24,792 nucleotides of DNA from Methanobacteriaceae archaeon (GTDB lineage Archaea > Methanobacteriota > Methanobacteria > Methanobacteriales > Methanobacteriaceae): NCBI GenBank assembly GCA_013403005.1, contig JACBOA010000020.1:1-24792 (forward strand), given 5' to 3'. Below are positions 9,564-18,018 of this stretch, piece after piece (position 1 is the stretch's first letter; the number at the start of each line of letters is the position of its first letter). A program made the translations under genes and the position numbers. Below the pieces are notes generated by a model, which had not been told where the DNA came from, ran no database searches, and worked only from the letters and a program-made list of their open reading frames with translations.

Positions 9564-10256
9564 TTATTCTAATTGGAAACTTTCCCCCATCCCTAGAATA
9601 ACTACATTCATATTAGATTCTGACTTATCCTGGTTTTGTTCAATTTTTTTCTTAAATTGCTCAGGATCTGCGTCTTTTTGATGCATGGGGATGATTGTTT
9701 GAGGATTAATGGTAAGGGCAGCTTTTATTGCTTCATCCACATCCATGGTAAAAACACCTCCCATGGGCAACAAAGCAACATCAACCTGCGGGAAGTCATT
9801 CATTTCAGGTATGAAGTCTGTATCTCCAGCATGATAGAAAGTAAATGAATTAAAGGTGAATATATAGCCCACTCCATCACCTTTATGGTGCAATTTTCTG
9901 GTGGAATTTCCTTCTGGAGTATTGTAGGCATTGACAACTTTCACATTGATTCCATCAATTTTTAATTCATCTCCAGGTTTAACCTTCTGGAAATTTCCCC
10001 CAATCCTATCCTGACATTTCTCCGGAGCTAAAATAGTTGTATCTGACTTTTGAATCTGGGAGAGTGCCTCTTCTTGGAGATGATCCATGTGATGATGGGT
10101 TACCAGAACAATATCAGCCCTTTCTTTTAATTCTGATTTTGGTATTTCCTGATTTTCTAAGTAACCAGCATACCCGGGGTCAATATGTATAACCTTATTA
10201 TTGGCTTTTATTTTAAACCAGGAATATTTAGACAAGCATTTGATAGATACAGACAT
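9564..10256 (-). CDS. UlaG-like metallo-beta-lactamase-fold hydrolase
   Basis: 230-residue protein of the metallo-beta-lactamase superfamily, nearest in style to UlaG-like metal-dependent hydrolases (UPF0173 relatives). The metal-binding residues are visible: THHHMDH at 53-59 (HxHxDH), a GDTD motif at 144-147 preceded by FYHA, His124 in the HHKGDGVGY segment, and a final His192 in IIPMHQ. It has no signal peptide, so it is cytosolic. The substrate cannot be told; members act on phosphoesters, lactones or acylated lipids. AAGGAGAT precedes the ATG. It stands alone between the sensor kinase and rpl15e. Confidence 0.9.
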   Translation of the reverse strand: MSVSIKCLSKYSWFKIKANNKVIHIDPGYAGYLENQEIPKSELKERADIVLVTHHHMDHLQEEALSQIQKSDTTILAPEKCQDRIGGNFQKVKPGDELKIDGINVKVVNAYNTPEGNSTRKLHHKGDGVGYIFTFNSFTFYHAGDTDFIPEMNDFPQVDVALLPMGGVFTMDVDEAIKAALTINPQTIIPMHQKDADPEQFKKKIEQNQDKSESNMNVVILGMGESFQLE

Positions 10257-10298
10257 TTATTAATCTCCTTTTAAAAATAAATTTGGCCAATTTTCCCT

Positions 10299-10308
10299 GA
10301 TTATAACT
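10299..10308 (-). promoter_or_regulatory. Candidate TATA box for the hydrolase gene
   Basis: The minus strand reads CAAGTTATAATCAG here. A start site about 25 bases downstream would give a leader of about 20 bases carrying the AAGGAGAT ribosome binding site. Confidence 0.35.
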
Positions 10309-10478
10309 TGAAAACTAGCCATGCCAGTAAAATGTTAATCTTTTTTGGATCATATAATTCCATTTATTTATCTGAGAACAAATTTTATGCGGATCAAATA
10401 GACTTCACTTGTATAGTAATCGTTAAATCAGTGCCTAAATGTAAATTAACCTCTAATAACACTTTTTTAGGTAAGTTA

Positions 10479-12536
10479 CTAAGTTTTTTCAAATTCTGCT
10501 TTTTCTTTGAAGCTGATCTCAAATTTTGTTCCTGCAGTTCTATCCAATTTTATGTTGGCACTGATTTGTTCGGATAAACTGTAGATTAACATTAAACCCA
10601 GTGAATCTGATTTTTTAGGGTCGAATCCTTCTGGGAGGCCAATTCCGTTATCACTGACTGTTAATTTTAATTTCTTTTCCCCATTTTCAGTGTAAGGATG
10701 GAAATCCACCTTTATTTCACCAGTTTTATCCCCGGGGAAGGCATATTTTAAACAGTTGGAGAGTAATTCTGTGATTATTAAACCCAGGGGAATGGCTGTG
10801 TTTACATCTAGCATAACCTCATCCACGTTGACATCCATTTTCACACGTTTAGGATCTGCAGAGTAGCTGTAGAAAAGGTTATTAGCCAAGTTGTTTATGT
10901 ATTCACTGAATTCTATTCTTTTAAGATCACTGGATTGATAGAGGCTTTCATGAATCATGGCCATGGATTTGGCACGGTTTTGACTATCTTTAAATATATC
11001 CCGGGCAGCTGTATCCTTAATGTATCGTGATTGTAGGTTGAGGAGGCTTTGAATTACCATTAAATTATTTTTCACACGGTGATGGATCTCCTTCATCATG
11101 AGATCCTTCTCTTTCAAGGATTTTTTCAGTTCTTCTTCCAGTTTCTTCCGTTCAGTGATGTCTCTGGCCACCAGCTGAACAGCCTGCTGACCATTATAAG
11201 TTATAGGAGCATCCCCCACCTCAATATATTTCACCTGACCATCTTGAGAAATTATTTTCTTTTCAACGAAACCTAACACTTTCCTTTCAACCAGAACTTT
11301 ATTCCAACGCTTTTTAGCCAGTTCAACTGAATCCGGATGGTAGAAGCTGAAAATATTCTTACCTAAAAGAGCATCAGGGTTATCAAATCCGTATATTTTG
11401 GCTGAGGCCTTGTTGGCAAAAACAATATTCTCACCAATCACCACTAAAATTGCATCTGGAGAAAGTTCTGATAAATTTTTATAACGTTCTTCACTTTCAC
11501 TGAAATCCTTTTCAACTCTTTTAAGTTTACTTATATCCTGTATTGCAATTAAACGTCCTTTAAATTCATTATTATCGTATAAAAGTGTGCTTTGGACTCT
11601 TATCCAGATGTTGAAGGGATCTCCAGCATATACTACTGATTCTTCCTCTGGGTTCTGGTAAAATTTCATTAAATCTGGTAAGTTGTCCATTAGTTGTGTA
11701 AAATGCTTACCCACATCACTGGTGGTAATTCCAATCATTTCCGCAGCAGGGTTAACATCAATCAACTTATCTTCTTTATCAAAAACCATGAACCCGTTTT
11801 TAATGGTGTTAAAAAGTGTTTCATAAGCGATAGGCCTTATTCCCAGTAAAGAAAATTTGAAGATTGACACTGCCATGAGGAATCCGGAAATGGTAAGTCC
11901 AAAGGGAGTTACGTCTAATCCAGGGATGCCAAGGATATCTGTATTGTACAATACACTAAAAACCAGGGGGATGAATCCGCTGAGTAAGAGTATCAGAATT
12001 TGATTATGGTAAATGCGGGGTGATTTCATTAATAATCGCAGTAAGATGACAAATCCCAGTATTAAGAGTAGGAAACTGTAGCCAATGTTTATCCAATAGC
12101 CCAGTCCATGGGCATAAATCAAAAGTGCCCCGGTTGCATCAGATGTGGGAGTGATGCTGGGCCAGATGAGTCCGTGGAAATTATTGGTGAATGCCAATAC
12201 TATAATTACCAGGGGTAGAATCATGAGGGTCCCGATATTAGCAGGTTTAAGGTATTTTCCGTATTGCCCATATTCTAAGATTAAAATGAACCATAAAGGG
12301 GCAGCAGTGGCCACCCCAATATAACTTATTTGTATCCAGAATACTTTAGCCCCAAAATCAGAGCTCAGAAATTCCAGGGCAGAACCCAAACACCAGAAAA
12401 ACACAGAAAACATTAGAAGAGAGAAATAGAAATACAAATTGGAAGAACGCTTCCTCAGACTATAAATCGCCAAATATAATAATATTAGGGCACTAATTAT
12501 TAAAATAATGCCTAAAACAAGTTGCTGAGCAGCCAT
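10479..12536 (-). CDS. 7TM sensor histidine kinase with two PAS domains
   Basis: 685-residue membrane kinase. The first 230 residues have seven hydrophobic segments in the arrangement of the histidine-kinase 7TM sensor domain (MAAQQLVLGIILIISALILL is the first). Two PAS domains follow (about 240-350, GFMVFDKEDKLIDVNPAAEM; and 360-470, PDAILVVIGENIVFANKASA). The dimerisation domain is of the HisKA_2 type, with the phosphoacceptor in EIHHRVKNNLMVIQ near residue 483. A C-terminal HATPase domain has the N box ELLSNCLKYAF and the VSDNGIGLPEG box. HisKA_2/HATPase kinases of this kind are common in methanogens, often without a neighbouring response regulator, as here. It lies 300 bases downstream of kdpC; a role in potassium sensing is only a guess. 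Confidence 0.92.
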   Translation of the reverse strand: MAAQQLVLGIILIISALILLYLAIYSLRKRSSNLYFYFSLLMFSVFFWCLGSALEFLSSDFGAKVFWIQISYIGVATAAPLWFILILEYGQYGKYLKPANIGTLMILPLVIIVLAFTNNFHGLIWPSITPTSDATGALLIYAHGLGYWINIGYSFLLLILGFVILLRLLMKSPRIYHNQILILLLSGFIPLVFSVLYNTDILGIPGLDVTPFGLTISGFLMAVSIFKFSLLGIRPIAYETLFNTIKNGFMVFDKEDKLIDVNPAAEMIGITTSDVGKHFTQLMDNLPDLMKFYQNPEEESVVYAGDPFNIWIRVQSTLLYDNNEFKGRLIAIQDISKLKRVEKDFSESEERYKNLSELSPDAILVVIGENIVFANKASAKIYGFDNPDALLGKNIFSFYHPDSVELAKKRWNKVLVERKVLGFVEKKIISQDGQVKYIEVGDAPITYNGQQAVQLVARDITERKKLEEELKKSLKEKDLMMKEIHHRVKNNLMVIQSLLNLQSRYIKDTAARDIFKDSQNRAKSMAMIHESLYQSSDLKRIEFSEYINNLANNLFYSYSADPKRVKMDVNVDEVMLDVNTAIPLGLIITELLSNCLKYAFPGDKTGEIKVDFHPYTENGEKKLKLTVSDNGIGLPEGFDPKKSDSLGLMLIYSLSEQISANIKLDRTAGTKFEISFKEKAEFEKT

Positions 12537-12836
12537 GTGAATCAGTCCCTATTAATATTCAACAAATATAAATCAAAGCACTTATACTTATTTGTATCTA
12601 TTCTGCTAAGATATTATTTTTTTCCATTTTATGGAACTAAAGTTTATGGGTGTTGGACTGTTCATCAAAATTTTTAAATTCTTTATTATGGTCTTTTCAC
12701 CATACTAGTCTCTCAAAAATAATTCTAAAACTTAAAATATCGCTTATTTGACAATTTAATTTATATTTTCCCATATTTTTTAATTATATTAATTTGAGTC
12801 ATATATTATCGTATATTTCCTAGAATTTCAATTTTT
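12537..12836. other. AT-rich spacer between kdpC and the sensor kinase
   Basis: No gene is seen. It contains a six-pair inverted repeat (TATGGT, six-base loop, ACCATA; 12687-12704) with no T run following on the minus strand. The candidate promoter of the kinase lies at the end nearest that gene. No clear oligo-T terminator for kdpABC is visible. Confidence 0.4.
12564..12573 (-). promoter_or_regulatory. Candidate TATA box for the sensor kinase
   Basis: The minus strand reads GATTTATATTTG, about 30 bases from the kinase ATG. That spacing would give a transcript with almost no leader, which fits the lack of a good Shine-Dalgarno sequence before the gene. Confidence 0.4.
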
Positions 12837-13391
12837 TTATATAGAATCCAGTGCCAAATTCAATTTTAATACATTAACCATCCTGCCACCACCTAGTAAT
12901 GGATATTCAATATTATCATTTATTATTTTAATGATAACTGATTTGTCTAATGCCCTGGAACTGGATATGCGAGAGGCTTGTAACATAGCAGATTCAACAC
13001 TTATATAAGGTTCAAGACCACTACCTGAGGTGAGAACTATGTCCGCAGGAACAGTCTCATTATTATTCAATCCATTTTCTTGTCTGAATTCCATCAACGA
13101 CTCCTTAACGCGGATAGTAAGTTTTTTATCATTAGGAGCTAAATTAGAACCACTGGAATTAGAGGCGTTATAATCAACTGCAGAAGGCCTTCCATGAAAA
13201 TATTTAGGACTCTGGAAATTTTGACCAATAAGATTGGATCCAATAATTCTACCATCTGATTTAATGAGATTCCCATTGGCCTGTTCTGGGAATATGATCT
13301 GAGAGATTAAGGTCATGGAAAGTGGGTATATTAAACCCAAAAGAATTGTAAGCAATAGAAATAAATATATTGACCTTTTGATTTCTTTCAT
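12837..13391 (-). CDS. kdpC: Potassium-transporting ATPase subunit C
   Basis: 184-residue KdpC, the single-span accessory subunit of the KdpFABC potassium pump, needed for assembly of KdpA with KdpB. One N-terminal membrane helix (YLFLLLTILLGLIYPLSMTL) is followed by an external domain with the conserved SPKYFHGRPSAVDYNASNSS and the SGSGLEPYISVESAMLQASR segment (about residues 122-142). The start is an ATG eight bases after GAGG; a TTG two codons upstream is less likely. It is the last gene of kdpABC, 56 bases after kdpB. Confidence 0.95.
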   Translation of the reverse strand: MKEIKRSIYLFLLLTILLGLIYPLSMTLISQIIFPEQANGNLIKSDGRIIGSNLIGQNFQSPKYFHGRPSAVDYNASNSSGSNLAPNDKKLTIRVKESLMEFRQENGLNNNETVPADIVLTSGSGLEPYISVESAMLQASRISSSRALDKSVIIKIINDNIEYPLLGGGRMVNVLKLNLALDSI

Positions 13392-13447
13392 CTTCAATAC
13401 CTCTTAAGCATTTATCCATGATATTTGGAAGGGGCAGTGATTGATTA

Positions 13448-15496
13448 CTATGTACGTATCAGTCCAATGAATTCAACAACCATATTGATAAGTTTTATGC
13501 CTATAAATGGAAAAATTAACCCTCCAAATCCATAGATAGCAATATTTATGGCCAGCATTTTTGGAATTGATGAATAATGACGATATTTAACACCCCTAAG
13601 TGCTAAGGGTATTAGTAAAGGAATTACAACAGCATTAAAGATAACTGCTGATAAAATAGCACTTTGTGGTGGATAAAGATCCATAATATTGAGACGACTC
13701 AACGTTGGTTCTGCTGCCATAAAAAGAGCAGGTATAATGGCGAAATATTTAGCCATATCATTGGAAATACTAAAAGTAGTGATTGCACCACGAGTTATAA
13801 GAATTTCCTTACCTATCTCCACCACGTCCAGTAACTTTGAGGGTGAAGAATCCAGATCAATCATATTGGCAGCTTCCCTGGCGGCTGCAGTTCCTGAACT
13901 CATGGCTATGGCCACATCCGCCTGAGCAAGAGCCGGTGCATCATTAGTACCATCACCAATCATAGCCACCAAATTTTGATTTTCTCCAGCCTGATACTGT
14001 TTAATAACCTCCAATTTCGTTTCAGGCAACGCCTTAGCTATATAGCCATCCAAACCTGCCTCATTAGATATGGATTTAGCTGTTAATTCATTATCTCCAG
14101 TTACCATAATACTTTTAATACCCATTGTTCTTAAATGTGCTAGTCGTTGAGCAATGTTCTTTTTTAACACATCTTTTAGCCTTATAACCCCTAAAACTTT
14201 CTCTTTATTAGCTACCACCAGAGGTGTGTCACCCTTGCGAGCCACATCCTCAGTAATCTTAACTAAGCCAGAAGGCATTGCAACTCCATTTTTTCGGACG
14301 TAATTTTCAATAGCAAGAGTATCTCCTTTTCTAATCTCGCATGAGGCGAAATTAACCCCACTCATACAAGTTTCTGGAGAAAAAGGTAAGAATTCAGATT
14401 CAGCAGGTGTCACAGGCTCAATATTATTTTTATTCAGTATTTCACGGGCCAATTTAACAATACTCTTTCCTTCTGGTGTTTTATCTGCCAATGATGAAAT
14501 ATATGCGGCTTCGGTAAGTTCTATTAAATTAGAATTTTCTGCAGGAATGAATTCCGTGGCTCTTCTGGTTCCCACAGTGATAGTACCAGTTTTATCAAGT
14601 AAAACCACACTTACATCTCCAGCTGCCTCCACAGCTCTACCGGAAAGTGCAATGACATTATGATCATGAAGTCTGTCCATCCCAGCAATCCCAATGGCTG
14701 GTAATAATGCTCCAATGGTGGTGGGCATGAGACATACGAGTAATGCAATTAAATCAGTGCCTGTAGTATTAATACCCACATAATCAGAAAAGACTGGAAG
14801 AGTAAGAACTACCACTAAAAAAACAGCAGTTAATCCTAGAATAAGAATTTCCAGAGCTTTTTCGTTAGGTGTTTTCTCACGGGTGGCACTTTCTACCATG
14901 CTGATCATTTTATCTAAAAAGGACTCACCAGGGTTCACTGTTATCTTGATTTTCACTTCTCCTGATACTAATTTAGTTCCACCGGTAACACCACTACGAT
15001 CACCTCCAGATTCTCTTTTCACAGGAATTGATTCTCCAGTTACTGTGGATTCATCTACTAAAGCTGTGCCTTCAATAATGTCCCCATCATCGGCTATAAC
15101 TTCTCCCTCGCCCACGCAAATAATATCCCCCTTGACTAGTGAATCGGAGCTAACAGTTTTAATACTTCCGTCTTCCAAGATTTTTCTGGCTTTGATTTCA
15201 CTTCTGGCTTTTTTTAACGATTCTGCACGGGCTTTACCATGGATTTCAGCTAATGCTTCTGCAAAATTAGCGAAGATTACAGTGAACCATAACCAGAGAC
15301 TTACCTGAATGTCAAAAGAATAATCAACTCCAATAAACAGCTTATAGATGGTGATGATAACCGTGGCTAAAGCACCCATTTCTACAATGAAAATAACCGG
15401 GTTTCTGAAAACTTTCAAGGGGTTCAATCTTATTATTGATTCTTTTAGGGCCAAAGTTGCTTTTTCCCTTTCAAATATCCCAGCTTCTTTTACCAT
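13448..15496 (-). CDS. kdpB: Potassium-transporting ATPase ATP-binding subunit B
   Basis: 682-residue P-type ATPase subunit (type IA) that powers potassium uptake through KdpA. All the key motifs are visible: the actuator TGES (in DESTVTGESIPVKRESG), the phosphorylation site DKTGTIT (Asp near residue 300), the nucleotide-binding SLADKTPEGKSIV and KGD segments, MVTGDNELTAKSI and the hinge GDGTNDAPALAQADVAIAM. Seven hydrophobic segments fit the family topology. GAGGA lies eight bases ahead of the ATG. It works in the membrane with KdpA and KdpC; such pumps are induced when potassium is scarce or at high osmolarity. Confidence 0.97.
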   Translation of the reverse strand: MVKEAGIFEREKATLALKESIIRLNPLKVFRNPVIFIVEMGALATVIITIYKLFIGVDYSFDIQVSLWLWFTVIFANFAEALAEIHGKARAESLKKARSEIKARKILEDGSIKTVSSDSLVKGDIICVGEGEVIADDGDIIEGTALVDESTVTGESIPVKRESGGDRSGVTGGTKLVSGEVKIKITVNPGESFLDKMISMVESATREKTPNEKALEILILGLTAVFLVVVLTLPVFSDYVGINTTGTDLIALLVCLMPTTIGALLPAIGIAGMDRLHDHNVIALSGRAVEAAGDVSVVLLDKTGTITVGTRRATEFIPAENSNLIELTEAAYISSLADKTPEGKSIVKLAREILNKNNIEPVTPAESEFLPFSPETCMSGVNFASCEIRKGDTLAIENYVRKNGVAMPSGLVKITEDVARKGDTPLVVANKEKVLGVIRLKDVLKKNIAQRLAHLRTMGIKSIMVTGDNELTAKSISNEAGLDGYIAKALPETKLEVIKQYQAGENQNLVAMIGDGTNDAPALAQADVAIAMSSGTAAAREAANMIDLDSSPSKLLDVVEIGKEILITRGAITTFSISNDMAKYFAIIPALFMAAEPTLSRLNIMDLYPPQSAILSAVIFNAVVIPLLIPLALRGVKYRHYSSIPKMLAINIAIYGFGGLIFPFIGIKLINMVVEFIGLIRT

Positions 15497-15585
15497 TGCG
15501 CATTCCTCAGAATTTGCTTTGATTAATCTCTCTGTTTATTGAATCCAGCATATTTTTTTATTATTTCTCTTCTCGTTTTTTATTA

Positions 15586-17253
15586 CTAATTAACTGTCAA
15601 CAGGAAATGATCGAGTATAGGACCTAGTGCAAAAACTGGGAAGAAAGTTAAAACACCTACAATAAATATCACTGCTGCTAGTAAGAGTGCGAAAAAGACG
15701 CTTGTGCTGGGGAAATTTGCTGATGTTGCTGGTAAGATTCCTTTTTTGCTCACGGAACCTGCGATGGCAAGTGCCAAAATCAAAGGTACGAATCTTCCAA
15801 TTAACATGGTTAGGGCTGTGATCAGGTTATAAAAGACTGTATCCACGTTTAAACCACTGAAAGCAGATCCATTGTTCCCAGTAGTAGAAGCGAATGCGTA
15901 TATGATCTGAGTCAGTCCATGGGGAGGATAGTTCGCATGGGAAAGGTTAACAGTGACCAGGATGGCTATGGCTGACATTACAAGTACAACTGAGGGAGGG
16001 AGTAAAATTGCCACCACTGTTAATTTCATCTGTTCCGGTCCCAACTTTTTACCCAGATATTCTGGGGTTCTGCCAATCATAAGACCCGATATGAACATGG
16101 TCAAAATAACATAAAATAATATGCCAATCAATCCAGAACCAACTCCTCCGAATATCACTTCACTGCTTGCAATGTTAAAAAGGTATACAAGTCCGGTGAG
16201 TGGCATGGAACTATCAAACATGAAATTAACCCCACCATTGGATACAGCTGTAGTTGCTGACCCCCACAACACCGAAGAAGTTACACCAAATCTTAGTTCT
16301 TTTCCCTCTAAATTCTGTCCAGAAACTCCTATACTGGCCAAATTAGGGTTTAATATATTCTCTGCCCATAGAGCAACACCTAAACCCAGGATAAAGATTA
16401 TGAAAATAGCCATAAACAGGGATAAACCCTCTTTCAGATTCCGGACCATAAATCCAAAGGTGAAAATTAAAGAAATAGGTAATAAAAGTATGGATAGAGA
16501 TTCTATGAAATTACTAATGTAGTTAGGGTTTTCGAAGGGATGTGCACTGTTGACATTGAAAAAACCACCACCATTGGAACCTAACAATTTTATGGCTTCC
16601 TGTGAGGCTACAGGTCCCATTGATAATTGTTGCACTCCCCCCTCGATTGTTACTGCAGTAATAGAGGGATTTATGGTTTGCACCACTCCCTGGGAAACTA
16701 GCAATAGTGCTAATAGGACAGAAATAGGTAGCAAAACATATAAAATAATTCTAGTAATGTCTACCCAAAAGTTTCCCAGATTATCTGATTTATTGTTAGT
16801 AAATCCTCTAATTAAAGCTAGTAACGTGGCAATTCCCACAGCAGCGGATAAAAAATTCTCCACAGTCAATCCCATCATCCGGGAAAGGTAACTCATGGTG
16901 TTCTCTCCACTGTAGGATTGCCAGTTAGTATTGGTGACAAAAGAGATGGCAGTGTTTAAAGCTGTATCCCACCGAACACTTGGCAAATTATCAGGATTTA
17001 AAGGCAACCAACCCTGCAGGATAAACAGAACAAATAAAAAGACAATCCCGAGAAAATTAAAAACTAATAAAGAATATGCATATTCTTTCCAATCCATCCC
17101 TTCATCTTCATCAATATCACATATTTTATATACAAATTTTTCCACTGGCTGAATAATTGGCGATAAAATAGTTTTTTTACCAGTGAAAATTTTGAACATG
17201 TATTTACCTATTAAAAAAGCTAAGGGGATTAATATAACGAAAAAAAGTATCAA
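15586..17253 (-). CDS. kdpA: Potassium-transporting ATPase subunit A
   Basis: Channel-like subunit (at least 555 residues) that selects and translocates potassium. It carries the four selectivity-filter regions of the SKT superfamily, including SFVTNTNWQSYSGE, LLGSNGGGFFNVNSAHPFEN, EVIFGGVGSGLIG and ASTTGNNGSAFSGL, and about ten membrane spans. The start is unclear. The first usual start codon in frame is TTG at 17253, which has no Shine-Dalgarno sequence. The frame stays open further upstream, and translation there (LITYEIVY) resembles the missing first residues of KdpA proteins. A GGGGGCG at 17282-17288 is well placed only for rare codons such as ATT. KdpF is not identified. Confidence 0.95.
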   Translation of the reverse strand: MILFFVILIPLAFLIGKYMFKIFTGKKTILSPIIQPVEKFVYKICDIDEDEGMDWKEYAYSLLVFNFLGIVFLFVLFILQGWLPLNPDNLPSVRWDTALNTAISFVTNTNWQSYSGENTMSYLSRMMGLTVENFLSAAVGIATLLALIRGFTNNKSDNLGNFWVDITRIILYVLLPISVLLALLLVSQGVVQTINPSITAVTIEGGVQQLSMGPVASQEAIKLLGSNGGGFFNVNSAHPFENPNYISNFIESLSILLLPISLIFTFGFMVRNLKEGLSLFMAIFIIFILGLGVALWAENILNPNLASIGVSGQNLEGKELRFGVTSSVLWGSATTAVSNGGVNFMFDSSMPLTGLVYLFNIASSEVIFGGVGSGLIGILFYVILTMFISGLMIGRTPEYLGKKLGPEQMKLTVVAILLPPSVVLVMSAIAILVTVNLSHANYPPHGLTQIIYAFASTTGNNGSAFSGLNVDTVFYNLITALTMLIGRFVPLILALAIAGSVSKKGILPATSANFPSTSVFFALLLAAVIFIVGVLTFFPVFALGPILDHFLLTVN

Positions 17254-17657
17254 ATAGACTATTTCATAAGTAATTAATATGCGCCCCCAATGTAATTTCT
17301 CATTACCTTATTTTAATTTCTTTTTGTTATCATTTATAATGATAGGTGTTGACCTTTTAAAGACCCTGGCAAACCACTTAAACCAACTAAAAAAATATAG
17401 GGCTTATTAAAAAACAGGGGATTTATTATATTTCTGAAGATGGGTTAAACTATCTTCAGAGTATTGAATTGATTTTTAAAAAAGTAAAACTATGGAAATG
17501 AAAAGGAAGAAAATAAAACAGCGAAAAAATCTTGCCAAATCTTTTTTTTAGAGTGGAAATAATGAATTAAGAAATAATAAATAATTAAGAAATATGGTTT
17601 ATATCCTCTTAATTTTCAAGAAATAAGATTACTTGTCTATTTTTTCACAATTATCTG
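17254..17657. other. Repeat-rich spacer upstream of kdp
   Basis: Beyond the kdp promoter no gene is seen. An eight-pair hairpin (CTGAAGAT, ten-base loop, ATCTTCAG) occupies 17434-17459. The 12-mer AATTAAGAAATA occurs twice (17565-17576 and 17583-17594, period 18). An eight-T run on the plus strand is near 17542-17549. The whole stretch is very AT-rich. Confidence 0.5.
17328..17344 (-). promoter_or_regulatory. Palindromic operator over the kdp TATA box
   Basis: A perfect inverted repeat, TATCATT and AATGATA separated by three bases, includes the best TATA element (minus strand ATTATAAAT) upstream of kdpA. A start site would lie near 17310, giving a leader of some 25 to 60 bases depending on the true start codon. 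A dyad over a TATA box is where an archaeal repressor would block TBP binding, so it is a candidate operator for potassium-responsive control. Confidence 0.5.
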
Positions 17658-17888
17658 ATGAAGGATTATATAAAATATATTTCTTCAATTTCGTTAATCT
17701 ATTGTTCGTTAATCTATAGTAGTTCGAACTGTACTGATATCCTCGGTGGATGTAATTCCAGCTCCCTTGATTTTGGGAATGGAAAAGGATATGGAAATAG
17801 TGGAAGGATAACTGACTGTTTGGCTAGACACTGTTTGCCCATCAGAAAGGATATGCCACATCCAACAATGTCAGAAGTTCGTTCATAA
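17658..17888 (+). CDS. Uncertain small Cys-rich protein
   Basis: A 76-codon frame beginning MKDYIKYISSISLIYCSLIY and ending RKDMPHPTMSEVRS. It contains a Gly/Asn-rich stretch FGNGKGYGNSGR and several cysteines and histidines (CLARHC, MPHP), which might bind a metal. I do not recognise it. No Shine-Dalgarno sequence precedes the ATG, and the first part is encoded by a 13-bp direct repeat, so the frame may be spurious or start elsewhere. The opposite strand also has short frames with a fair ribosome binding site (near 17889) and a TATA-like TTGTATAAAACTT at about 17934-17946, so a minus-strand or non-coding RNA is an alternative. Confidence 0.25.
   Translation: MKDYIKYISSISLIYCSLIYSSSNCTDILGGCNSSSLDFGNGKGYGNSGRITDCLARHCLPIRKDMPHPTMSEVRS
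17690..17717. repeat. 13-bp direct repeat
   Basis: TTCGTTAATCTAT is present at 17690-17702 and 17705-17717, with a period of 15 bases. If the plus-strand frame is real, it encodes the repeated residues SLIYC-SLIYS. Confidence 0.8.
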
Positions 17889-17902
17889 CATATCCTCTGA
17901 CA
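17848..17902. repeat. Two overlapping inverted repeats
   Basis: AGGATATG at 17848-17855 pairs perfectly with CATATCCT at 17889-17896. TGTCAGA at 17869-17875 pairs with TCTGACA at 17896-17902. The two pairings interlock and share base 17896, so they could form a pseudoknot-like or alternative structure in an RNA. A coding or regulatory meaning is not established. Confidence 0.45.
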
Positions 17903-17925
17903 GATTAAAGACAGCAGATTAAAGA
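17901..17925. repeat. 11-bp direct repeat
   Basis: CAGATTAAAGA occurs at 17901-17911 and 17915-17925, with a period of 14 bases, in non-coding DNA. Confidence 0.75.
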
Positions 17926-18018
17926 TAGGTTAAGTTTTATACAACCTAAAGCTAACTCAGTGCTTAAAAACTAATTCTTCATCTATTTTAGGCTATAAAT
18001 TCAAAAAAAATGAAGGGA

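Noticed and set aside
10308..10577. Plus-strand frame between the hydrolase and the sensor kinase
   Set aside because: Overlaps the conserved end of the kinase, lacks a ribosome binding site and resembles random AT-rich sequence.
12687..12704. Inverted repeat considered as terminator of kdpABC
   Set aside because: No T run follows on the minus strand, and it lies about 130 bases beyond the gene; kept only as a note in the spacer entry.
14883..15308. 141-codon plus-strand frame inside kdpB
   Set aside because: Antisense to the kdpB actuator region with all its motifs; no independent support.
17690..17717. Direct repeats considered as a short CRISPR array
   Set aside because: Only two 13-base copies two bases apart; no spacers of normal length and no cas genes.
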